Assembly (NCBI RefSeq): GCF_947507565.1
Contig: NC_089193.1
Coordinates: forward strand, 1,167,125 to 1,231,124
DNA from: Oscarella lobularis
Lineage: Eukaryota; Porifera; Homoscleromorpha; Homosclerophorida; Oscarellidae
DNA length: 64,000 nucleotides
Direction of reading: 5' to 3'
The position numbers and the translations under genes are program-made. The first letter of the stretch is position 1; the number at the start of each line of letters is the position of its first letter. The notes under the pieces are model-generated. The model searched no databases and was not told the DNA's origin. It worked only from the letters and a program-made list of their open reading frames with translations. Below are positions 45,524 through 55,600 of this stretch, one piece after another.

Positions 45524-46190
45524 ATGCATCGGCTTCACTTCGTCACTGGTACTTATGCATGGAGACTCAGTATTACAGTATATTTCTCTGCGAATCTTTG
45601 ATCAAATTAGAACAGTATTTTGCTTGTTGTTACGTTTGAAGGTGTGAGGAAAACTGCTTTAGACGCGTCAGGAACAAATTGGGACCTCGTTCGTTTGCCC
45701 GACAGAATTTCGTGTCTCGAAACAATTGCTGAACGTCGACGACACTCCCGATATTAGAGAGCCGCTGGGTTCTAACCGTAGAAAGCACTGAAAGCACGTG
45801 GGCGCCTACGCGTAATGCAGCTTGCGCGCTAACCCGTGCTATCACGGATGTGGTCCTATGCACACTAAGATATCTCTCAGAGATCTATGCGCGTTTGCTG
45901 GGCTGGACATGATTTCAATTAATTAATTAAACAAAACAAGCTCCTCTTCGGTTAGACCAGTGGACGTACTATCTTCCTTAGCTCTGACTGTTTGATAGAA
46001 AAAGGAAATCCTGAAATCACGTACTTAGCACAAAGATACTGCCAAATAGAAAGCCAAATAAAAGCTTCTTCTAAGTTCAGACGATATTGAGGTTAGTACT
46101 AGTCTACAGATAAAAGCTTCTAAGCTTAGACGATATTGAGATCAGTACTAGTCTGCACTGCAGTAAACCGTGTATGAGCCCAAAACCTAA
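45524..46190. other. intergenic region between the two Reeler genes
   Basis: No gene seen. A short direct repeat (AAAGCTTCT...GACGATATTGAG, at about 46061 and 46111) is present. Confidence 0.5.
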
Positions 46191-47877
46191 TTAGACACTT
46201 GCATTATCAAATATTTCAAACTCTTCCTCGTTTGATTGAAAACTTTCATTTTCACAGACCCTGGTGAACGTATCAGTCCTAAATAGCTACATATAATACT
46301 TTTCAAAAGGCGTCAAATTTTTTAGCGTACTCTTTCAAAGCGTATCTCTTTCTCAGGTTTCTGCGCCTGTAGATTTTCCTGCCAACTGCAAAGCAAGCAA
46401 TTAACGCTAAACAGCATCCAATTACAATACCAGCCAGAGCACCACCACCAAGTTTCCACTTCTCCGATGGGGGAACGACCGATGTAGGCGATAAGATAGA
46501 TGCTGATGAATCTGATAAGGAAACCGATGCAGATGCGCAGGCGTAAGTTGTACTTTGAAGAGTAGGCTGCAATTTAGACAGGACGGTTGCTTTCGATGTA
46601 GATTCTGACTTGACTAAAGTAACTGGACGTGCTGCCGTAGAAAACGGAGACACTGTTTTTGCAGCAGAAGCAGTGATACTTGAAGAGTGAGTAGCAGCTG
46701 CCAAGCCGCTCAAAGACGGCACTGATGTTCGACTTAGTCTAGAAAACAGTTTCTTTTCAGAAGAAGAATTGGACCCAGAACAAAGAATAGATGACGCTGA
46801 CGCAACAGAAGTTTGCAGTGCTGACATTGGCTTTAGAGCAGCTACACTGCGTGGAATAGATAAGCTAAAAGGAAGAAGGTGGACAGCAGTACTAGCAGAC
46901 ATGATTGATTGACTGCTGCTTTGAGCAGTTGTAGTCAATGCATGATCCAAGGAACCAGAGCCAGCACTACTAGCAGATATGATTGATCGACAGCTGCTTT
47001 GAGCAGCTGTAGTCAATGCATGATCCAAGGAACCAGAGCCGCTGTCTCTTGTCAGACTGAAATGATGAGAGGGTAGTGAGTACTTTCCTGTAGCTGAAGA
47101 AACTTGTAGAGATCGACCTTGCCCTTTGCTGTGTTGAGAGAATAGGCTAGCGCTGACTGGAAATTCCGTTGGGGTTTGGTCTCCACAAACAGTAAATATC
47201 GTGTCGACATAATAAATGGTATAATTGACCAATACCGTGAAGCTAAAGAATAAGAATAAATGACGTTTCTACTGTTTGATAGACTCGAGATTCTTACTGA
47301 AAATATATGCAAGTGTAGTTCTCAGCTGGAGCATGCCACAGAAACCAAATTGCTTTTTTCTCGTAAACTTTCGTATGACAGACAGCCTGATCTTGGCATT
47401 GCATTTGAACAGGATGATTAGCCGCACTATCATTGACTAGGCCTGTTCCCTCGGATAACTCATCAGAAACATTGAACGGGCTAAGACTGGGTCGAACTAT
47501 AAAACCTCGAAAAGTTCGATTCCCTCGAAGAGTTACTATATGGCGCAGAAGCCATTAATTAAAGCAGTATTCACGTTACAATTTCACTTACTGTTATACG
47601 TCTTTCCTGGTGTATAGAGAGGAGTGCCGTTCTTAGCTGTTCCGTTCTCGTATCGACTTGCATTAATTGACAAATAAAATCCACCGTCTCCAGGAGTAGA
47701 AGGATAGTGGGGAGGCGGAGTCCCGTTATAATGGTTGGGATCGTAGTCATGATCAAAGTAGTGATTGACTTGCATTGTCGTGCAAGATTGCATACAAGCG
47801 TTCGCCGGCCAACCTGCTGCGTATCTCGCAAGGTCAATGATAGCAAGAAAGGCGAGAGCTCGGAGCACGTTCGCCAT
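46191..47877 (-). CDS. Reeler-domain single-pass membrane protein 2
   Basis: Signal peptide MANVLRALAFLAIIDLARYA, nearly identical to paralogue 1, followed by PANACMQSCTTMQVNHYFDH and TPGKTYN, the Reeler core, a much longer Ser/Thr/Ala-rich stalk (about 230 residues, with the duplicated segment GSGSLDHALTTAAQSS), and a membrane segment GGGALAGIVIGCCLALIACF. The frame reaches a stop at 46303, but a donor GTACGC after YALKE joins in frame to ETDTFTRVCENESFQSNEEE ending DNASV-stop at 46191, equivalent to the last exon of paralogue 1. A cell-surface role is inferred. Confidence 0.75.
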
Positions 47878-48042
47878 CGTCTCCTCTCACGTGAGACGTC
47901 CAATCCCGTCGGACTATCGGCGAACCTTTGATTAACAATTTAGAGAGAACTTTACCTGACGTCAATGTAATAATTGTAATTACCGCAAGCAGCAATTAAG
48001 GTCAGCGAAGGATGCGTGCAATCCAGCGGCAGTCAAGCAAGA

Positions 48043-51000
48043 CTACATGTCTTCGTTAAATGTTATCACAACGTCGCTGCTAGCACTAGTAGTGCTAGAC
48101 AGAGGGGGTGAACCAGACCCATATGTAGGATTGCTAAAATTCTCCATTTCAGCGCCAGCTCTGAAAATGCAATACAATCATTTCGCTAAGTTAGAAATGC
48201 AACGACGATTGATTACTTACACGGCAACGTCGTATCCTCCCCGTCGTTTCCTCCTGACATACACGACTGCAGCCACAGCGCACACCGCGACGAAAAGACA
48301 GCCAATGACAATGCCAGCAATAGCACCACCACTAAGGCCGCTACCCTCGCCGCTTCTCTCATCTAGATTCAAACATGTTCGATACTATTTCACTGCTTTG
48401 ACATTGTACCTTCAGTTTGAGCAATAGTGAATGCTCCAAATTGGCCTTCTATAGCTTCTTGATTTTGATTGACTAGTTCCAACGTATGAGATGCAGGAAC
48501 GACATTGCCATTTGGATCTTCCAAGAAGAACTGAACGGTATACCTAAAGGCATATCCCCCATTTTATGAGTAGTTTCCAAGTCTTCAAAAACTGTACTGG
48601 TTTGCCAAAAGTCGTCGTCTTTGAGGCTGTGGAATTGAAGAGATCTTCACAACGACAACAGTCATGGACAATACACTTCCCAGCTGCTGTTCAAAACCAC
48701 TTCTCGTGACAGTCTCAGCTGTTATAGTCATAACAACCGAATTTGCCATTTGCTCAAGAGAGATCTAAAAAAGAGAAAATCTCAAAATGAAACAAAGCAC
48801 ACCGTGGTGCTGTCATACCCCACGAGTAGGTGGTTGAGGACGATCGGTTTGTCTTGGAGTAGGTGCCTTTGAGGTAGCAACGTTGGTCGCCGGATTGGCA
48901 GTCCGAACTGGCGCAGGCGACGTCGGCCGCCTGGGTGGCGTTGACCGAGTTCCTAAAACAACAAATTTTAGTAGTCAACAACGCAATCAGTTCAATTAGA
49001 ACCTGGGGGCCCCGTTGTTGACGCTGCAGTAGTCGTAGTAGTAGAAGACGTTGAAGACTTTTCCGTTGATGGCTTAGCAGTACGAGGAGGTGTTGAAGAA
49101 GTCGATGGTTGTGCTGTTGACGGTTTGACGGGAGCTGAAGTCTTGACGACTGCAGATGAGGGTATCGTGGACTTCGCCGTTGGCGTCTTCGTTGAAGACC
49201 GCACAGAAGATGAAGGAGTCGCCGGCTTTGCTGTTGACGGACTCTTGGTCGATGGTTTGGTAGAAGATGAAGGAGTCGCTGGCTTTGCTGTTGATGGCCT
49301 GACCGGTGGCGTTGAAACTTTGACGGTCGACGGACTCTTAGTCGATGGTTTGATAGAAGACGAAGGAGTTGATGGCCTGACCGGCGGCGTTGAAACTTTG
49401 ACGGTCGACGGACTCTTAGTTGATGGTTTGATAGAAGACGAAGGAGTTGCTTGCTTTGCTGTTGATGGCTTGACCGGCGGCGTTGAAACTTTGACAGTCG
49501 ATGGACTCTTAGTCGATGGTTTGATAGAAGACGAAGGAGTCGCTGGCTTTGCTGTTGATGGACTGACAGGCGGCGTTGAAACTTTGACCGTTCCGGTTGC
49601 CGGACGCTTAGTCGATGGTTTGATAGAAGACGAAGAAGTTGCTGGCTTTGCCGTCGATGGCCTGGCCGGCGGAGTTGAAGCCTTAGCAGTTCCCGTTGGT
49701 GAGCTCCTAGTCGAGGGCGTGATAGAAGATGAAGGAGTCGCTGGCTTCGCTGTTGATGGCCGGACAGGCGGAGTAGAAGCTTTGACAGTTCCGGTTGACG
49801 GACTCTTAGTCGACGAAGATGAAGGTGTTGCTGGCTTTGCTGTCGATGGCCTGACAGGCGGAGTTGAAGCTTTAACAGTTCCCGTTGGTGTACCCTTAGT
49901 TGACGGTTTGACGGAAGGAGTCGCTGGCTTTGCTGTCGATGGTTTGACTGGCGGCGTTGAAACTTCAACAGTTCCAGTTAATGGGCTTCTAGTTGATGGT
50001 TTGATAGAAGATGAAGGTGTCCCCGGATTTGTTTTGACAGTTCCAGTCGATGGTTTGATAGGAGAAGGCGTCACTGTTACTGGCTTTACTGTTGATGGCC
50101 TGACGGGCGGCGTCGAAACTTTGATAGTCAATGGATTGAAAGGAGTGGTGGTTGGGTTTGAAGGACTAACAGAAGATATGCCAGAAGGTTGTACTCCAGA
50201 TCCTGAAAACGGGGGTCGCATGCCTGAACCCGATCCAGAAAATGGCGGCCGAATGCCCGATCCTGAACCAGAGGACGGCATGCCTGATCCTGATCCAGAG
50301 AACGGCGGTTGAATGCCCGATCCTGATCCAGAGAATGGCGGTCGAATGCCTGAGCCCGAACCGGAGAATGGCGGTTGACCTGATCCAGAGCCAGAGAATG
50401 GCGGTTGACCTGAGCCAGATCCAGAGAATGGCGGTTGACCTGATCCAGAGAATGGCGGTCGAATGCCCGAACCTGAACCAGAGAATGGCGGTTGACCTGA
50501 TCCAGAGCCAGAGAATGGCGGTTGACCTGAGCCAGATCCAGAGAATGGCGGTTGACCTGATCCAGAGAATGGCGGTCGAATGCCCGAACCTGAACCAGAG
50601 AATGGCGGTTGACCTGATCCAGAGCCAGAGAATGGCGGTCTCGCTCCCGATCCAGATCCAGAGAATGGCGGTTGACCTGATCCAGAGCCAGAGAATGGCG
50701 GTCGAATGCCTGAGCCCGAACCAGAGAAAGGCGGTTGACCTGATCCAGATCCAGAGAATGGAGGTCGAATGCCTGATCCAGAGCCAGAGAATGGCGGTTG
50801 ACCTGATCCAGAGAATGGCGGTCGAATGCCCGAACCTGAACCAGAGAATGGCGGTTGACCTGATCCAGAGCCAGAGAATGGCGGTCTCGCTCCCGATCCA
50901 GATCCAGAGAATGGCGGTTGACCTGATCCAGAGCCAGAGAATGGCGGTCTCGCTCCCGATCCAGATCCAGAGAATGGCGGTTGACCTGATCCAGAGCCAG

Positions 51001-52207
51001 AGAATGGTGGTCGAATGCCTGATCCAGAGCCAGAGAATGGCGGTTGACCTGATCCAGAGAATGGCGGTCGAATGCCCGAGCCTGAACCAGAGAATGGCGG
51101 TTGACCTGATCCAGAGCCAGAGAATGGTGGTCGAATGCCTGATCCAGAGCCAGAGAATGGCGGTTGACCTGATCCAGAGCCAGAGAATGGCGGTTGACCT
51201 GATCCAGAGAATGGTGGTCGAATGCCTGAGCCCGAACCAGAGAATGGCTGTTGACCCGATCCAGAGCCAGAGAATGGCGGTCTCGCTCCCGATCCTGATC
51301 CAGAGAACGGCGGTCGAATGCCTGAGCCCGAACTAGAGAATGGCGATCCAGAGCCAGAAAATGGAGGTCGAATGCCTGAACCCGAACCAGAGAATGGCGG
51401 TTGACCCGATCCAGAGCCAGAGAATGGCGGCGGCTGAAGGCCCGAGCCCGATCCAGAGAATGGTGGTCTAACCCCTGATCCAGAGCCAGAGAACGGTGGC
51501 TGGACTCCTGATCCTGATCCAGAGCCAGAGCCAGATCCTGATCCTAATCAACCAAAGAAAAATTGCCTCTTGTGAATTTATCTGTCTCCCATTCGCCTAC
51601 CGGTCGGACAGAGAGAACGACTGACGCAGAAATTTCCGAATTCGATCCTGGGCGCCGAGCATTCGCATCCAGATTTACAAGGAAAAGAACGGCAATCGAC
51701 ATTCCGATTCTGGGCGTCAGAGCACGACAAAGAACAATTGCTGACACACTGAACGAACGAATAACCACTTGTGCAACCTAACAAGGAAAAATTTTCGCGC
51801 CAAAAAAAAAAGATGAATGTCAAAGCCTTACTGGATTGAGGACACCCTGCGAAGTTTTCTCCTCCCGCAGCCGTAGATCCGTCGGGACAGCAGCCATACC
51901 TCGTTCCACCGCACCCGCCGATCAGCTTGGAGCATCCCGCGAAATGGGGGCCCGTCGCCACCGTCTTGCCATCAGCACAGCATCCGAACGTCGTGAAAAG
52001 ACAGTCACCAGGAACAATTGGCGCTGGAGTCGTCCCAGGACAGCCCAAAAAATTTGGACCTGCTGCGGGAGTTTGGCCGTCGGCGCAGCACCCAAAACGA
52101 GTCCCGCTGCAGCCGCCGATGAGTGGTGGAACCGTCGTTGCTGCTTTAGTTGAGAGAGTGAAAGCGAGAAATAGGAATAGAGACGACAGGATGTCGAGTG
52201 TCGCCAT
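48043..52207 (-). CDS. mucin/proteoglycan-like membrane protein with Cys-rich head, SGSG repeats and NPxY tail
   Basis: Signal peptide (LSSLFLFLAFTLSTKAATT); three cysteine repeats of the form GTRFGCCADGQTPAAGPN; a TIL-like module CVSNCSLSCSDAQ...GCECSAP; about 40 units PPFSGSGSG; then a Ser/Thr/Pro region of STPPVKPSTAKPATPSSS units. Next comes a module ISLEQMANSVVMTITAETVT...RRRLLANQYTVQFFLEDPN, SEA-like by pattern (inference). The membrane segment is GGAIAGIVIGCLFVAVC, followed by RRKRRGGYDVAV. A final intron (GTAAGT...TTTTCAG) joins in frame to AGAEMENFSNPTYGSGSPP and a stop at 48043. Ser-Gly runs suit glycosaminoglycan attachment and the FSNPTY sequence suits PTB or clathrin adaptor binding. 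Both are inferred from motifs. I know no named orthologue. Confidence 0.75.
50160..51545 (-). repeat. coding minisatellite encoding PPFSGSGSG units
   Basis: About 40 imperfect repeats of roughly 24-36 bases (GAGAATGGCGGTTGACCTGA on plus), arranged in higher-order groups separated by QPPF, IRPPF or ARPPF variants. All lengths keep the minus frame open, which shows selection on the protein. Confidence 0.92.
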
Positions 52208-52679
52208 GAGTTGGAGGAGGTCGCTGCAACGTGTTGCCTTCGCTTGAAGAGTAGAGGCGGTTCCTCTCGGATCTCGTGAGAGTAATGTAGGAGTAGTAGC
52301 TTCCCACAATGAGTTAGGACGGCGAACAGGGAAATTCACTCAAAGTCGACGATTTGCAGAGGTAAAGCAACTGCAGCGACGTTTCAGGGTAGAAGTACAG
52401 AAGATGGGTCTTCTTTGCAATAATACTACAGAGTGAACCGATCTATCTCACAGTCACGAGACTTTTGTCATACCTGCACAATTAGAGATGACGCACACGA
52501 TGATTGAGATAACAAAATGCAAGGGTCATTCCTGCAAAATAGATGTATTAGAACGGTGAATGTACTAGAGGTCCGTCAAAATAAAAGGTGATCTAAGAAA
52601 CATAAAAACCCCAAAATATATCGCATATGCACACATTTTGGTTCAAGGCGAACCACGTTGCCCAGGAATTAAATAGGTA
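52208..52679. other. intergenic stretch
   Basis: No gene recognised. It may contain further 3' sequence of the upstream receptor if the GGTAAAT at its stop is used as a donor. Confidence 0.4.
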
Positions 52680-55600
52680 TTATTTACCAGATTCTTCGTT
52701 GGCTTCATTCTCGGTATCTTCCTTTTGCTCACCTGCTTGATTGTGCTCTGTGTTGTCCTCGTTTTTCGTCTCTTGCCGTCCTCCTTCTTCTAATTCGTCG
52801 ACATCTGCTTCCTTTGCTTCTTCCTCCGGTTTCTTCTGCTCCTCTTCTTCTAGGTGCTTGTTTTCCTCCCTTTCTCTGTCTTCGACGTCTGCTTTTTCCT
52901 GTGCTGACGCTTTAGACAGTTCTGAGCTGCTCCTCTTGTCACTGGGTTCTCCTCTCACCGAATCCTGACTTTCTTTCAAGCTTGTCTGCACAAGCAAATC
53001 CTCGTCAACGAGTAAGTTACTTTTCTTACGATCTGAAGCAGTCGATTTTGCAGAAACTCTAGCAGATACCCCGACAGAAGAACCATCAACATCGGAGCCT
53101 GAGCCTGAGTCAGACTCGGAGCTGACGAAGGAACCAGAGTCAGATCCTTAGGAATAAAACTAGTCTAGTCAGGAATCTCTCACGAGTCATTTTCCTCACC
53201 TGAAAACTCAGAATTGTCTACTTGACTGTCATCCAGAAATTCGCTCCCAGAGAATGACGTGTAGCTGGTGTACGATCCTGATGTCCCAGTGTATGACGTG
53301 TACGAAGTCAACGTTGCAAGACTCGATGCTCCACTGGCATTCTCGATCGCTTTTCGCCTCAAACTCGGTCGAGACTTAGGACGAGCACTGCTTACCTTCC
53401 GTCTCCTTCTCTTAGCAGAATGCCCTAAACGAACATTTATTAGTCTCAAGCTCTCTTACACATAGAATTCTCACTGGGGTTTTCCCATAGATGGATTGCT
53501 CTGTAGTCGTCTTTATCTACAAACACCTGAGCCAGTATAACAACTGGCTCTTGGTCTCGACTGTAAAAGAGGCGCTGATCGCCTCGCAATAAGAAGCGAA
53601 ATGACATTTTTCCTGTCATCCAATTAGCTCCAGTCAGCTTCTCCCTCAATTCGGCTAGCGTTGCTGTGGGAGGCAAATAGATTCGCTCAGGAAAGAACTC
53701 CACATCCGGTTCTCTTGTTTTCGCTTTCTCTTCCTCTTCTTCCTCAGGCTTGACTTGCTCATTGATGTCCAAAATCTCGGTTTGAACCTGATCGTCTGTA
53801 GACGCTTTCTTGACTGCAGCAGACCTTTTCTTTTCTCGTGGCGGAGGAAGAGACTTCATTCGAGCCACTTTCCATCCTATTTGCCCATCCTTTATTATCT
53901 TATCGACTTCGTCTTCTTCATCTTCTTCAGGAATTATACCTAGGCAGTAAAATCTATCTGCTGTTTAGATTTGACCTGCTGGTTACTTGGTTTCTTTTTT
54001 CTTCTCAAGGTAAACTCCATGCTTTCGGCTCTCGTAAACGTCACTCCGTCGTCTTCGTAGTCGAGCTTATGAGCTCGTCCCTGAGGATGAATGGCAACTT
54101 TTCTCCTCTTCTTTTTCCGGTACCACAAGTAGAGCAGGATAATACTGACAACAAGCAAAACTATAATAACAGCAAGAGCCACGACCCAGACAGGAAAAGG
54201 CGCTGGTGGAGGAGCAGTAGGCGGAGGAATATCTGCAAGTAATAAAGTAAACAGTGGACACTGACTACGAGATGTGGCTTGCTTACAAATGCTGCAAGTC
54301 GTTCCGTTCCATCTTTCTGAGCACTTGCATTCGCCTGCCACAGGGTCACACAATTCGGTGCCATTTAGGCTGCACGTGCACCGACTGAGACAATTGAATC
54401 CATACGACCCTTGGTCGCACGCTGAACCCAATTCAATTGCTCTTATATATGCAACTTGTATAGAAAGGCACTATTTACGCACCTCTCGAGCAGTCTTCTC
54501 CTTTGAAGCCAGGCCTACATATGCACTCACCAGTCGAAGCGTTACATTTGGCAGTGTTGTCGTCTACGCAAGTGCAGTTTTGACGGCATCCCTTGCCAAA
54601 ATATCCCGAAGGACATGCTGAGCAACACGCACGTTCAAAAAATTAATTTTTTTATATTTTGGCTTACTTTGATTGCATCTTGGACCAACCCATCCCGACT
54701 GACACAAGCACTCGCCCGTGTGAGGATCACACAGAGCGTTGTTGAGACAATCGCAATCAAGCGAGCAGTTTTTTCCCCAAAGACCTTCTCTGCATCCTAA
54801 GTACGGCCAATATTCGTGCTAAAACTGTCTCAAAGGTTCTGGCTCACTTCGTTCGCACTGAAGTCCTATCCAGCCACTGTTGCAGTCGCACTGGCCCGAT
54901 ACGAAATCGCAAGGACCTCGAGAATTGCACGCACACGATTCGAGACAGTCCTGACCCCACCGTCCCTGGGGACAACCTGCAAAAGAGATTTTGATTAATG
55001 ATCACATGCAGTCAAGAACGGGTTATCTTACTTCTCTCGCAATAAATCCCATAATAACCAGCGTGACATTTCTGAACAATGACGAACTCCGACAAATGCT
55101 TGCACATGCACGAAATCTGAGTTCCTTCAAGCAACGATACGCCACTCGGACGAACAGTCTCGCAGCCATCGCCTGCCCACTTCTTCTCATTTTCATTCCA
55201 ATATCGGCACTCCAAGCTCCCATTTCGTGCACCAGCAATGACAAGAGGTATCTCTATTTGAATAGGTTTTCCTTGAAGGTTATCGACGGAAAGCAATTGA
55301 CCGGCATCCAATCCAATCAGCTCCAAAGACACAACGGACGACTTCACAACGGGTGCGTACTCAGATTGCAAAGGGTGCAGGTCGACGTTCAGCTGAGCGG
55401 AGACAAAGCAAACGGGATCGTCATACAGCCCACTAAGAGAATCGCGAAAATTGACGTCACTCTTGGCACTGCCGATAAATGGGCACTCGCTGTGGAAATT
55501 TTCCTCGCAGGCAATTGTTTGAGAATTTTCCAGACGACGAACAGTTGCACCCAGAACTCCTAACGGACGAAAGACAACCGACTCTGTCACTTCTCCGTAT

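Noticed and set aside
48754-49968. 404-codon minus frame rich in HRQQSQR
   Set aside because: Alternate frame of the mucin repeats; the Pro/Ser/Thr frame joins neighbouring exons in phase, this one does not.
49125-50312. 395-codon plus-strand open frame (VDGLLVDGLIEDEG repeats)
   Set aside because: It is the antisense of the Ser/Thr/Pro repeat region of the minus-strand mucin-like gene; repetitive DNA keeps all frames open.
50242-51336. 364-codon plus-strand open frame (IQRMAVDLIQSQ repeats)
   Set aside because: Antisense of the PPFSGSGSG minisatellite; no signal, start context or family.
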